The notes: generated from the letters alone by a model not told the origin. A stretch of DNA of 64,000 nt from an uncultured Paenibacillus sp. (GCA_937895345.1 CALAWP010000061.1:58774-122773), one strand, 5' to 3'; numbered from the stretch's first letter, positions 9,008 to 17,732 are shown. Translations and numbers: made by a program.

Positions 9008-10169
9008 CGAGGCGATCATTCGGGAAGGCATCCGCAGCTCCATCGATTGGAGCGGGCTGGGACTGGAGGTGGCCGGAGAAGCCGAGGACGGCGAGGAGGC
9101 GCTCGAGAAGGCCATTGACCTGGGGGCGAACATCGTGCTGGTCGACCTCAGCATGCCGATCATGAACGGATTGACGCTAATCGGCCATTTGCGCAAGCGG
9201 CTGCCGAACTGCAAGATCGTCATCATTACCGGCCACGACGAGTTTGCGTACGCCTATGAGGCGATCAAGCTCGAAGTGGACGATTATATATTGAAGCCGG
9301 TCAATCCGGAAGGGCTGAGAGACGTGCTGCAGCGGGTCGCCGGCAAGCTGGAGGAAACGGCGGTCAACGACGAGCTGCTTCAAGCCGCCTCCAAGCAGAT
9401 CGAACGCAACTTTTCGCTGCTGCGCGAACGGTTCTGCCTGGAATGGATGAAAGGTGAGCTGAGCCCGGAGGAAATTGCGGAGCAGCTGGCGTTTTTGAAA
9501 ATGCCGGACGCCGCCCCGGACGTCGTAGGGGTCGTGCGCTGGCCGGAGCAGTCGAAGGGGAAGACGTTTTATTCGGAGAAGGATCGGCAGCTGCTGCTGT
9601 TTGCCATCGAAAATATTATGGAGGAGCATTTGCAAGCCTATTCCCTCGTGCATTTCCGGGACGAGGTCGGGCTCATCGTCGCCCTGATCTGGGGCCGCCC
9701 GGACGAGCAGCTGTTCCGCAAGTTCGAGGCGGCCGTGGCCCATTACTTGAAGATTACGGTCGTTACAAGCTTTCTTCGCGATTACGGCGGACAGGTGCCG
9801 GAAGCGTACGCCCAGGCGAAGGCTGCAGTCAACCGGGAGACGAAGCTGTCTCCGTTCGTCCGGCGGGCGAAGGAGCGGATCGAGGAAGGCTTCGCCGACC
9901 ATGAGCTGTCGCTGGAGGGCATCGCCGCCGAGCTGAACGTGTCGCCGGTATATTTAAGCCGGCTGTTCAAGCAGGAAACGGGCGCTTCGTTCATCAGCGT
10001 CCTCACGCAGACCCGCTTGAAGCAGGCGGTCCGGCTGCTTGCGGAAACCGATCTGACGATTCAGGACATAGCGGAACGCACCGGCTACGAATCGCAGCAT
10101 TACTTCAGCACGGCGTTTAAGAAAATGGTCGGGCTTCCGCCCAATCAATACCGGAAAAGCGTCAAGTGA
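8973..10169 (+). CDS. AraC-family response regulator, YesN type
   Basis: DNA-binding partner of the upstream kinase. The receiver domain (about residues 5-120) has the acidic pair D11/D12, phospho-acceptor D58 in LVDLSMP, and conserved Lys in DYILKPV. A middle region of about 170 residues has no motif I recognise. The C-terminus (about 295-395) has two AraC helix-turn-helix units, the second with TGYESQHYFSTAFKK. ATG 8982 in frame is an alternative start. The likely targets are the neighbouring transporter genes, which is inferred from location. Confidence 0.92.
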   Translation: MARMWKVLIADDEAIIREGIRSSIDWSGLGLEVAGEAEDGEEALEKAIDLGANIVLVDLSMPIMNGLTLIGHLRKRLPNCKIVIITGHDEFAYAYEAIKLEVDDYILKPVNPEGLRDVLQRVAGKLEETAVNDELLQAASKQIERNFSLLRERFCLEWMKGELSPEEIAEQLAFLKMPDAAPDVVGVVRWPEQSKGKTFYSEKDRQLLLFAIENIMEEHLQAYSLVHFRDEVGLIVALIWGRPDEQLFRKFEAAVAHYLKITVVTSFLRDYGGQVPEAYAQAKAAVNRETKLSPFVRRAKERIEEGFADHELSLEGIAAELNVSPVYLSRLFKQETGASFISVLTQTRLKQAVRLLAETDLTIQDIAERTGYESQHYFSTAFKKMVGLPPNQYRKSVK

Positions 10170-10199
10170 GTTGGCGCTAGTTATTTCATCCGCCTTCTC

Positions 10200-10230
10200 A
10201 TTTATGCCATAATCGGGGGGAGGCATAAAT
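10200..10230. promoter_or_regulatory. Inverted repeat upstream of ribokinase
   Basis: Perfect 9-bp arms ATTTATGCC and GGCATAAAT separated by 13 bases that contain GGGGGG. No T-tract follows, so it is not a terminator. It lies directly before the ribokinase ribosome binding site and could be an operator or an RNA hairpin affecting translation. Confidence 0.45.
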
Positions 10231-10245
10231 AAGAAGGGGATGAGG

Positions 10246-11205
10246 ATGATGGTTATCCGAAACGGGGAAAGCAAGATGAGGCCGATCAAAGCCGCCGTCG
10301 TCGGCAGCCTCAACATGGACATTGTCGTACAGACCGACCGCTTTCCGCAAAGCGGGGAGACGCTGCTCGGCCGGGACATCCGCTTCATACCGGGCGGCAA
10401 AGGCGCGAATCAAGCGACGGCGCTTGCCCGATTGGGCGCGCAAACGGCTATGATCGGCGCGGCGGGATCGGACGATTTCGGACGGAGCCTGACCGAAGCG
10501 CTGGCGGCCAGCGGCGTGGACGGCCGCGCGGTCATCCGGCTGGAAGGCGCGCCGACGGGAACGGCGTCCATTACGGTGACGCCGGAGGACAACAGCATTA
10601 TCGTCGTGCCGGGCGCCAACGGCCTGCTGACGCCCGGTCACATTCGGGCGGCGGAGCCGGTCATCGAAAGCGCCGATATCGTCCTTATCCAGCTGGAAAT
10701 TCCGCTCGAGTCGGCCGTATATGCCGCGGAGCTGGCCCACGGCGCGGGCAAGAAGGCGATCTTGAATCCGGCGCCCGCGCATAAGCTGCCGGAGAGCGTG
10801 TTCCGGCATGTCGGCTGCGTGACGCCGAATCGAACGGAGCTGGAGGCATTGACGGGAATGGACGCGTCGGGCGGCGGACTGGAGCGGGCGATGGACGCGC
10901 TGCTGGAGATGGGCGCGCCTTGCGTCGTGACGACGCTGGGGGAGGAAGGCTCGGCCTGGAAGGAGCGCGGCGGCGAGCTGCGGCGCCAGCCGGCTTATCG
11001 GATGGACGTCGTCGATACGACCGGAGCCGGAGACGCGTTTAATGCGGGACTGGCCTATGCGCTGGGCATAGGGCGAGGGATGGAGGAGGCCGTCGCCTTT
11101 GCCGCCAAAGTGTCGGCGTTGGCCGTTACGAAATTCGGCGCTCAGGACGGCATGCCTGCGCTGAGCGAGGTGCAGGGGCATTTCGGCAGACTGTTTGAAA
11201 GCTGA
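10246..11205 (+). CDS. rbsK: Ribokinase (PfkB family)
   Basis: Phosphorylates D-ribose to ribose 5-phosphate with ATP, feeding the pentose phosphate pathway. The family N-terminus (VVGSLNMDIVV, then SGETLLG), the substrate motif GGKGANQA, and the PfkB signature with anion hole and catalytic Asp (DTTGAGDAFNAG) are all present. About 319 residues is normal. Several ATGs compete: 10240 abuts the ribosome binding site AGAAGGGG, 10246 and 10249 are better spaced, and 10276 matches the usual protein start. Location after the sensor operon suggests the sensed and imported sugar is ribose or gives ribose. Confidence 0.9.
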   Translation: MMVIRNGESKMRPIKAAVVGSLNMDIVVQTDRFPQSGETLLGRDIRFIPGGKGANQATALARLGAQTAMIGAAGSDDFGRSLTEALAASGVDGRAVIRLEGAPTGTASITVTPEDNSIIVVPGANGLLTPGHIRAAEPVIESADIVLIQLEIPLESAVYAAELAHGAGKKAILNPAPAHKLPESVFRHVGCVTPNRTELEALTGMDASGGGLERAMDALLEMGAPCVVTTLGEEGSAWKERGGELRRQPAYRMDVVDTTGAGDAFNAGLAYALGIGRGMEEAVAFAAKVSALAVTKFGAQDGMPALSEVQGHFGRLFES

Positions 11206-11231
11206 GCGGGGAGGAGATGCGGCCATTCCGC

Positions 11232-12017
11232 TTAAGTGGGCCGATGGCCGCCGCTCCCGATAAAACGCAAAATCTCTTCGTTCAGACGGTCCGCCGCTTT
11301 CGTCGGAATGCGGTGATCCGTTTTTTCGATCCAGACCAGCTTGCTTTGCGGCAGATTATCATGGAGCAGCCGGGCATACGGATGAAACGGCTTGTCCTTC
11401 TCGCCGTATACGAGCAGCATCGGCTGCCGCAATTGCCCCAAGCGGTCGGTGCAGTTGTAAACGAGGCTGCTGCGGTAATACTGCTCCGCATTTTGCGCAT
11501 TCGTCCGTTTCGAGTCATGGTACAGCCTCTTGAAGTAGCCAAGCTTGCCGTTGCATTGGGCCAGCGCTAGCGCTAGCGCGATGACGCGCATCGCTCCCCA
11601 ATGCGAAACGATGCGGCCGAGCGAAATTTTGCCGCGCAGCGGGCGGTCGCTCACTTCCGGCATGCCTCCGATGGAAATGCCCCCCAGACACCGCTCCGGA
11701 TAAATCAGCATAAACTCCATCACGATGGATCCGCCGGTCGAATATCCGCATAAATACGCTTTGCCGATTTCGAGCCGGTCCATCAGCCGCCGGATGTCCT
11801 CTGCGATGAGCGGATAGGTGAGGGGCTCGGCGGACGGCTCGCTTTTGCCGTGTCCCCGGATGTCGAACGCGACCGTGCGGCAATAAGGGGACAACCGTTC
11901 GAGCTGATATTCGAAGTTCAGGCTGGTCAATACCGGCGGGTGGATAAAGAAAATCGCCGTCCCCTCGCCGCGGTCCGTGTAATGCAGCCGGCAGCCGCCA
12001 ATGTCGGCATATGGCAT
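11232..12017 (-). CDS. Alpha/beta hydrolase
   Basis: Putative esterase or lipase-like hydrolase of 261 residues. Visible features are the oxyanion-region segment FIHPPV, the family motif FDIRGHGKS, nucleophile elbow GYSTGG with Ser93, an acid in YGEKDKPF, and a C-terminal His in KTDHRIP. No signal peptide is seen, so it is probably cytoplasmic. An upstream TTG at 12044 is in frame, but ATG 12017 follows GGGGGC and gives the usual start just before the GCRLHYTDRG strand. It converges on rbsK with only 26 bases between stops. The substrate cannot be predicted. Confidence 0.85.
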   Translation of the reverse strand: MPYADIGGCRLHYTDRGEGTAIFFIHPPVLTSLNFEYQLERLSPYCRTVAFDIRGHGKSEPSAEPLTYPLIAEDIRRLMDRLEIGKAYLCGYSTGGSIVMEFMLIYPERCLGGISIGGMPEVSDRPLRGKISLGRIVSHWGAMRVIALALALAQCNGKLGYFKRLYHDSKRTNAQNAEQYYRSSLVYNCTDRLGQLRQPMLLVYGEKDKPFHPYARLLHDNLPQSKLVWIEKTDHRIPTKAADRLNEEILRFIGSGGHRPT

Positions 12018-12186
12018 CGTGTTCAAGCCCCCGTTTCTTTGCAAGCGTACCGCCTGTTCCTTGCGGCGCCTGCCCTCGCTTTATTATTCCATTTCGCTTG
12101 CGCCGTATCCCCCCATTCATATCGAAACGCGATGGATCGCATTCCGAGAAACTATGAATCGCGCCTGTCCCGGCACACCCATTTCA

Positions 12187-12215
12187 TTACTTTTATTGAG
12201 GAATCATGTTATAAT
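12187..12215 (+). promoter_or_regulatory. Probable lipA promoter
   Basis: Perfect -10 TATAAT at 12210-12215 with a weak -35 TTACTT at 12187-12192 (17-base spacer). It lies in the 247-bp gap between the divergent hydrolase and lipA genes. The rest of that gap shows nothing recognisable. Confidence 0.5.
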
Positions 12216-12264
12216 AGGGCCAATGCGCCAACCTACAACTGAACGCGAAAGCAGGGAAACAGCA

Positions 12265-13203
12265 ATGAAACAACGCGACAAGCTTCAAAAGCCGGACTGG
12301 CTTCGCATAAAACTGACGACCGGCGGCAACTATGCCGAAATCAAGGACATGATGCGCACCAAGACGCTCCATACGGTTTGCGAGGAAGCGCGTTGTCCGA
12401 ATATATACGAGTGCTGGTCCAACCGCACGGCGACGTTTATGATCCTGGGCGATATTTGCACGCGCGCCTGCCGGTTTTGCGCCGTCAAGACGGGGATGCC
12501 GACGGAGCTCGACTTGCAGGAGCCGGAGCGCGTGGCCGAAGCGGCCGAGCAAATGGGGCTGCAGCATTGCGTCGTCACGTCCGTCGCCCGCGACGACCTC
12601 GCGGATGGAGGCGCTTCGATCTTCGCCGCCACCATCAAGGCGATTCGCAAACGTCTTCCGTTTTGCCGCGTTGAGGTGCTGATTCCCGATTTTATGGGCA
12701 ATTGGGACGCGCTGCAAACGGTGATGGACGCGAATCCGGACATTCTGAACCATAATATCGAAACGGTCGAAAGACTGTCAGACCGCGTGCGCGCCAAAGC
12801 GAAATACGCCCGCTCTCTCGAGCTTCTGAAGCGCGCCAAGGAAATGAAACCGAAAATCCCGACCAAATCGAGTATTATGCTGGGCGTCGGGGAACAATGG
12901 GACGAGATTATTCAGGCGATGGACGATCTTCGCGCGGTGGACTGCAACATTCTGACGCTGGGTCAATATTTGCAGCCTACGCCGAAGCATCTTCCGATCG
13001 AACGGTACGTGCATCCGGACGAGTTCGCCCGGCTGAAGGAAGAAGGCAAGAAACGCGGCTTTCGGCATGTGGAATCCGGTCCGCTGGTCCGGAGCTCTTA
13101 CCATGCGCACGAGCAGACCGATTCCGCTCATGCAGCCATCGCGGCGGATGAGGCCGCCGCAGCTTCGCCGGCCGGCGCCGGCGCATGCGCCGGCACGCCG
13201 TAA
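12265..13203 (+). CDS. lipA: Lipoyl synthase
   Basis: Radical SAM enzyme that inserts two sulfurs into protein-bound octanoyl groups to make lipoyl cofactor. Both iron-sulfur sites are visible: auxiliary cluster C39-x4-C44-x5-C50 and radical SAM C65-x3-C69-x2-C72. The C-terminal RSSYHA with the conserved cluster-binding Ser is present, followed by a short Ala-rich tail ending in GACAGTP. The frame is open well upstream, but ATG 12265 has a suitable AGGGA site and gives the standard length of 312 residues. yutD begins 20 bases after the stop, as in Bacillus where lipA and yutD are neighbours. Confidence 0.96.
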   Translation: MKQRDKLQKPDWLRIKLTTGGNYAEIKDMMRTKTLHTVCEEARCPNIYECWSNRTATFMILGDICTRACRFCAVKTGMPTELDLQEPERVAEAAEQMGLQHCVVTSVARDDLADGGASIFAATIKAIRKRLPFCRVEVLIPDFMGNWDALQTVMDANPDILNHNIETVERLSDRVRAKAKYARSLELLKRAKEMKPKIPTKSSIMLGVGEQWDEIIQAMDDLRAVDCNILTLGQYLQPTPKHLPIERYVHPDEFARLKEEGKKRGFRHVESGPLVRSSYHAHEQTDSAHAAIAADEAAAASPAGAGACAGTP

Positions 13204-13223
13204 ATGTTGGAAGAGGTGGAAGA

Positions 13224-14078
13224 ATGGCTTTGATTCATATAAGCGGCAAATCGTATGAGCTTATTCACGAAAACAAAAACGGCTGGAATCCCGAAGCCTT
13301 CCGCAACCGCTACAGCGAAGTGCTGGAGCGTTACGACTATATTATCGGCGATTGGGGCTACAACCAGCTCCGGCTCAAGGGCTTCTTCCGCGACGGGAGC
13401 GGCAAAGCGACCAAAGACACCGCCTTCTCCGGCGCATCGGATTACTTGAACGAATATTGCAATTTCGGCTGCGCGTATTTCATATTGGAAAAAAAGAACG
13501 GACAGCGTAAAGAGCCGGGCGACGAGGATCTCGACCTGCTGGAGGAAAGCCCGCGCCTTCAAGTGTCCGATTTGCGGTTCTCCGTGAAGGGCGCCCGCGG
13601 CGGCGCCGCCGAAGCTCAGGCGAAATCGGCCGCCCCGGAATCCGGGCGTGACCGCGAGCGGGAAGCCGCGGCAAAAGAAACGCAAGGAGCCGCCAAAGAC
13701 GGCGCCGGAGATCAGCCGGCAAGAGACGGGGAGCCGGTCCGGGAAAGCTCGAAGGAAGGCGGAAGGGAGACGTCCCGAAGCCAGCAGCCGCGCCATAAGC
13801 ATCATGGCCAGCGTCAAGAAGGCCAGACCCGGTCTTCCGCGCAAGAGGGGCACAGCCGCTCCTCGGCGCAGGAAGGTCAAGGCGGCCGTCCGCAGGAGGG
13901 ACCGGGAAGAGCCGGCGGCCAGGACGGACGAAAGCGCGACCATTATTACCGCAAAGGGTTCCGCGGCCATGACGGCAAGGGCAAGAAGCCGGCGAAGCTG
14001 GCCGCCGCCGGCGAAGCGGCGGCCGCGTCCGAAAACGGCAGCGCTCAGAACCGCAAAGAATCGGGCCGGGCGGAGTAA
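13224..14078 (+). CDS. yutD: YutD family protein with long charged C-terminal tail
   Basis: The first 95 or so residues match the Firmicute YutD family (DUF1027): ELIHENKNGWNPEAFRNRYS, YIIGDWGYNQLRLKGFF, and CNFGCAYFILEKK. Molecular function is not established. From about residue 120 to the end (residue 284) the protein is a low-complexity tail rich in Gly, Arg, Glu, Gln and Ser, probably disordered; in Bacillus the protein is much shorter. ATG 13224 is preceded by AGAGGTGGA. It follows lipA closely and is probably co-transcribed. A strong hairpin terminator lies after the stop. Confidence 0.87.
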   Translation: MALIHISGKSYELIHENKNGWNPEAFRNRYSEVLERYDYIIGDWGYNQLRLKGFFRDGSGKATKDTAFSGASDYLNEYCNFGCAYFILEKKNGQRKEPGDEDLDLLEESPRLQVSDLRFSVKGARGGAAEAQAKSAAPESGRDREREAAAKETQGAAKDGAGDQPARDGEPVRESSKEGGRETSRSQQPRHKHHGQRQEGQTRSSAQEGHSRSSAQEGQGGRPQEGPGRAGGQDGRKRDHYYRKGFRGHDGKGKKPAKLAAAGEAAAASENGSAQNRKESGRAE

Positions 14079-14101
14079 CCGCTGCCGCATCGCCCATATG
14101 C

Positions 14102-14145
14102 AAAAATACGCCGGAAGCTCGTACAGGAGCTTCCGGCGTATTTGC
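14102..14145. terminator. Bidirectional terminator between yutD and nadK
   Basis: Perfect 16-bp arms (14105-14120 and 14127-14142) around a 6-base loop. The minus-strand transcript ends in five U residues; the plus strand has a shorter U-run. It serves the two convergent genes. Confidence 0.9.
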
Positions 14146-14170
14146 CGTTGCAGGCGGAACGTTCAGCGCG

Positions 14171-14974
14171 CTACCGCACGTCGTAGCCGAGGAACGCTTC
14201 GCGCACGCGGTTCCAGAATGGAAACGGCCGGTAGCGCGGGAAGCTGACCTTCCGCGGCGAGACGCTGCATCGGATGGAGCGGATATCATTATACGTCATA
14301 TTGACGTGATCGATGCTTAATTGAATCCGCTGCTCTTTTTTGGATATAATGTCGCAATGATGATGCTTCGGCAGCAGCACCGAGGAACCGAGCGTTCGGA
14401 ATACCCGGTTGTTGATGGAGGCGATTTCGGCGATTTGCAGCGATTCGATCGACGGGTGCACGATGGCGCCTCCCAAGCTTTTATTATAGGCCGTGCTTCC
14501 CGAAGGCGTGGAAATGACGATGCCGTCGCCGCGGAACATTTCGAACAATTCGTCGTTGATGTCGATTTGGGCGACCAGCGTACCGTCTACGCCCTTCAGC
14601 GTAAATTCGTTCAAGGAGACGTAGTGGAACGTTTCCGTTTCCGTTTCGACTTCGATTTGGGCCAGCGGGTACTTTACCATAATCGGCTTCGCTTCGGCCA
14701 TCAGTCGAACCAGCTCTTCCAGCTCGTCCGATTTCCAGTCCGCATAAAAGCCTAAGTGGCCGGTATGAATGCCGACGAATCCGACCTCGGCGATCCGGTC
14801 CACGTACGTATGAAAGGCTTGCAGAAGGGTGCCGTCGCCGCCGATGGAAATGACGATGTCTGGCTTTTCCTCATTCAGGATGAAACCTCGTTTCGACGCC
14901 AGTTCGTGAAATTGTTGCACAAGCGATTTCGAAAGCGAATCGCCTCTGTCGATTACAGCGTATTTCAAGGTCAA
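14171..14974 (-). CDS. nadK: NAD kinase
   Basis: ATP-dependent phosphorylation of NAD to NADP in the cytoplasm. The 267-residue length fits the shorter Firmicute NAD kinases. The catalytic GGDGT motif is in ISIGGDGTLLQA. NAD-contact segments include the loop SLNEFTLKG, the second glycine-rich site TPSGSTAYNKSLGGAIVHP, and the LLPKHHH region. ATG 14974 is preceded by a GGAAGGAG-type site on the minus strand. The two Firmicute paralogues (YjbN and YtdI) cannot be told apart here with certainty. Confidence 0.95.
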   Translation of the reverse strand: MTLKYAVIDRGDSLSKSLVQQFHELASKRGFILNEEKPDIVISIGGDGTLLQAFHTYVDRIAEVGFVGIHTGHLGFYADWKSDELEELVRLMAEAKPIMVKYPLAQIEVETETETFHYVSLNEFTLKGVDGTLVAQIDINDELFEMFRGDGIVISTPSGSTAYNKSLGGAIVHPSIESLQIAEIASINNRVFRTLGSSVLLPKHHHCDIISKKEQRIQLSIDHVNMTYNDIRSIRCSVSPRKVSFPRYRPFPFWNRVREAFLGYDVR

Positions 14975-15075
14975 TCTCCTTCCCTGAGGCTTCGGTCATT
15001 ACCCTGATGATAGCGGATTTCGGCCTTGAATTCAATGATTTGAGCTTGCAGGCCTGCGCGTTCCAGGGCGGCTTG

Positions 15076-16149
15076 TTAAGGAGCGAGCCAACCCCACAGC
15101 AAGTAGACCAATGCGGCGGAAAGAAAGCCGTGCACCAATCTCGACAGCAGCAACGGCATATATCTCAGGTCGGTGCCGCTGAGGAGGCTGGCGATTTGGG
15201 CATGCACGGACAGACCGCCCCAAGACAGTACCCATGCCGCCAACGCGGCCCGATGCATCAAGCCCGCTTCGGCGGAACCGGCCGCTTTGGCGCCGAGCGT
15301 CACCTCGAACAGGCCGTAAATGCCGGCGTCCGCCAACGCGGCGGGCAGGCCGAACCAGCCGAATACGGCGCGAGTCGCTTCCATCAGCGCCTGCACCAGG
15401 CCTGCGCGGGTCAGCATTTCCATGACGACGGAAAAAAATACGACCAGACCGCCCACGACGATCATAAGCCGCAATGCGGATTGGACGGCGTCCTGCAGCA
15501 GCTTGCCGCCATGTCTGCCGTCGAGCAGCCGGGCTTCATGCATCGCTTTCAGCGCGGCGCGCAACCGCCGCTCCCGCCGAGGGGGGAGAGACGGCTGGGC
15601 CTCGGAGCGGGCCGCCATGCCGGATCGCTTCGAGGCTCCGTAGAAGCGCATGAGGAAGCCGATGGCCAATCCGCCTCCGTAATGCGCCGCCGCCAGCAGC
15701 GGAGCGAGCGCCGCATTGTGAAAAAAGCCGACCGATACGGCGCCGATCAGAAAGATCGGATCGGACGTCGTCGTAAAGGCGACGAGCCGCTCCCCCTCCG
15801 TACGGGTGACCAGCCGCTGCTCCCGCAGCTGCGCGGTCAGCCGGGCGCCGACGGGATAGCCGGAAATATACCCCATCGTCACGACAAACCCTCCGATGCC
15901 GGGAAGCCGAAACAGCGGGCGCATAAGTGGATCGAGCAGCTTGCCAAAAAAATGAACGATGCCGAGGCCGAGCAGCAGCTCGGAAATGACGAAAAACGGG
16001 AACAGCGCCGGAAACAGCACCTCCCACCAGATCGCCAGCCCTCTGAGCGCGGACTGGAGCGTCTCGTTCGGGTAAGCGGCCATCAGCGCCGCAATGATTC
16101 CGGCACATATCGCAACGATCGACAGAGGGTGAACGAGAGTTCGAAGCAA
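15076..16149 (-). CDS. ylbJ: Sporulation integral membrane protein YlbJ
   Basis: Polytopic membrane protein needed in Bacillus for proper spore formation, normally made in the mother cell. The 357-residue protein has two Gate (nucleoside-recognition-like) regions: WWEVLFPALFPFFVISELL, then YISGYPVGARL and FTTTSDPIFLIGAVSVGFF, and a later half with LSWGGLSVHAQI. A basic, Arg-rich cytoplasmic loop near residues 170-205 separates the halves. ATG 16149 has an AAGGGG-type site. Its presence supports a spore-former. It is monocistronic in this window. Confidence 0.93.
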   Translation of the reverse strand: MLRTLVHPLSIVAICAGIIAALMAAYPNETLQSALRGLAIWWEVLFPALFPFFVISELLLGLGIVHFFGKLLDPLMRPLFRLPGIGGFVVTMGYISGYPVGARLTAQLREQRLVTRTEGERLVAFTTTSDPIFLIGAVSVGFFHNAALAPLLAAAHYGGGLAIGFLMRFYGASKRSGMAARSEAQPSLPPRRERRLRAALKAMHEARLLDGRHGGKLLQDAVQSALRLMIVVGGLVVFFSVVMEMLTRAGLVQALMEATRAVFGWFGLPAALADAGIYGLFEVTLGAKAAGSAEAGLMHRAALAAWVLSWGGLSVHAQIASLLSGTDLRYMPLLLSRLVHGFLSAALVYLLWGWLAP

Positions 16150-16356
16150 GGCCGTCGCCCCTTCTTAATCTATAATCGGAGAGCGCAAGTGTACAACCCT
16201 TCTCTCTACTTATATGTACGGGCCTCGCCCGTCATCACCATCGTTTTGGGTTGCGGCAGGACAAGCGAAAATATAGTAAGCGGTTACATTTTTGTGTGGC
16301 TTTTGTCTCGATTTATGGTACAATGGAATTATTCCGAAAGGGTTGGAGTGGTGGTC

Positions 16357-16449
16357 ATGAGCATAATCGCCGGCATTATCGTCTGCGCCTTTGTCTATGT
16401 GATCAGGGAGTCCATCGCGGCTCCGAACGAAGAGGATTACAGAACCTGA
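16357..16449 (+). CDS. Small single-helix membrane peptide (30 aa)
   Basis: Short ORF reading MSIIAGIIVCAFVYVIRES then a polar tail IAAPNEEDYRT. It is preceded by GGAG at 16345-16348 and a -10 TACAAT at 16319-16324, and followed 30 bases later by a hairpin with eight T residues, so it has the layout of an independent small gene. One predicted transmembrane helix covers residues 2-18. In-frame GTG codons at 16348 and 16351 are alternative starts. I do not recognise a family. Confidence rests on gene architecture, not homology. Confidence 0.5.
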   Translation: MSIIAGIIVCAFVYVIRESIAAPNEEDYRT

Positions 16450-16479
16450 CAAACTGAACAGGTTTTTATTGTTTATCAG

Positions 16480-16510
16480 CCCGCGCCATGAGCCTGCGGG
16501 TATTTTTTTT
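16480..16510 (+). terminator. Intrinsic terminator after the small membrane peptide
   Basis: Short stem CCCGC / GCGGG (16480-16484 and 16496-16500) followed by T-A-T8. The stem is short but the T-tract is strong. Confidence 0.65.
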
Positions 16511-16567
16511 CATGCAAGGATCGAATAAATAATTCAAAATACCTATAAAACGGAGCTGAATCTGTCG

Positions 16568-16957
16568 ATGAATAGGAATATAAGCCTTTATGAAGCGATT
16601 GGCGGCGCGGAAGCGGTTAGGACTATAGTCGAATGTTTTTATCCGAAAGTTCAGGCGCATCCGCTGCTGGGACCGTTGTTTCCGGAAGACATTGGGCCGG
16701 TGATGGAGAAGCAATATCAATTTTTGTCCCAATTTTTCGGAGGGCCTTCCTTGTATTCCGATCAATACGGACATCCGATGATGAGGGGCAGACACTTGCC
16801 GTTTCCCATTACGCCGCAGCGGGCGGAGGCCTGGCTGCAATGCATGGGAGAGGCGCTTGAGGAGGCGGGCCTTCCGGACGAGCTGCGCGCCATCGTGCTG
16901 GACCGGCTGTCGGGACCCGCATATCATTTTGTCAATACGAACGAAGAGGAGACGTGA
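16568..16957 (+). CDS. Truncated haemoglobin, group II (YjbI/TrHbO type)
   Basis: Haem-binding 2-on-2 globin of 129 residues. Visible landmarks are FYPKV with the B10 Tyr25, the MRGRHLPFPIT segment with proximal His76, and Trp89 in AWLQCM (G8), the pattern of group II truncated haemoglobins. Proposed roles are oxygen or nitric oxide handling; which applies here is unknown. The stop overlaps or nearly touches the DUF2225 gene, so the two are co-transcribed. Another Firmicute neighbour, yjbH, is not present. Confidence 0.92.
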   Translation: MNRNISLYEAIGGAEAVRTIVECFYPKVQAHPLLGPLFPEDIGPVMEKQYQFLSQFFGGPSLYSDQYGHPMMRGRHLPFPITPQRAEAWLQCMGEALEEAGLPDELRAIVLDRLSGPAYHFVNTNEEET

Positions 16958-16962
16958 TCGCG

Positions 16963-17673
16963 GTGGAACCGCTCTATGAATCCAAATTGCAATGCATTTG
17001 CTGCGAAACAATCTTTGTGACATCGAGAGTGCGCCCCAGTTTCAAGAAAGCGACGGCAGTGGATTCGGATTTTTGCGGTTACTACAACCACGGCTACAAC
17101 CCCGACTTTTATGTCGTGCGGGTATGCCCGTGCTGCGGATACGCCACGACGGAAAACGGCGTCGAAAAACTTAGCGACAAGCAGAAGCAGCAATTGTATG
17201 AGCGGATCGGGAGCGGTTGGAAAGGCGGAAGCTTCGGGGGAGAGCGTACGGCCGAGGATGCGATGACCTGTTATAAGCTGGCGCTGCTCGGAGCGCAAAT
17301 TGCCGGCGAAAAGGACAGGGTCGTGGCGGGCATTCTTCATCATATCGCCTGGCTGTACCGGTACGAGAAGAACGAGGCGGAGGAGCGCCGGTTTTTGAAA
17401 TACGCCCTGGACGCTTACGTCCGCGTGTACGAAACGGAAGGGGTTACGCTCAACAACGCGAAGCTGATGTATTTGATCGGCGAGCTGAACCGGCGCATCG
17501 GAGAACACAACGAAGCGGTCAAATGGTTTTCGCGCGTCGTCAACGACAAACGGATTATGGATTCCGCGATGATCCGGGCGTGCCGCGAGCAGTGGCAGCT
17601 GATCCGCGAGGAGCAGGAAGCGGCCAGGCTCGGGCAGGCGGATAAGACGCAGCCTTCGGCGAACAGCGCTTAG
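16963..17673 (+). CDS. DUF2225 domain protein with zinc-binding cysteines
   Basis: Conserved Firmicute protein of unknown function. The N-terminus has a cysteine knuckle (LQCICCETIF), then TSRVRPSFKKA, then a second CPCCGYA knuckle, consistent with a zinc-ribbon. The rest (about residues 75-225) is helical with TPR-like character: CYKLALLGAQIAGEKDRVVAGILHHIAWLYR and later LYLIGELNRRIGEHNEAVKWFSRVV-like units. GTG 16963 is chosen because AGAGGAG at 16945-16951 precedes it; GTG 16954 overlaps the globin stop (GTGA) and is also possible. A clear terminator follows at 17733. Confidence 0.88.
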   Translation: MEPLYESKLQCICCETIFVTSRVRPSFKKATAVDSDFCGYYNHGYNPDFYVVRVCPCCGYATTENGVEKLSDKQKQQLYERIGSGWKGGSFGGERTAEDAMTCYKLALLGAQIAGEKDRVVAGILHHIAWLYRYEKNEAEERRFLKYALDAYVRVYETEGVTLNNAKLMYLIGELNRRIGEHNEAVKWFSRVVNDKRIMDSAMIRACREQWQLIREEQEAARLGQADKTQPSANSA

Positions 17674-17732
17674 AGCACGGCTTCGGTATTGTAGAGCGGA
17701 CTCTGCCCGCTTTCCGAGCTGTTAATCGTTAA

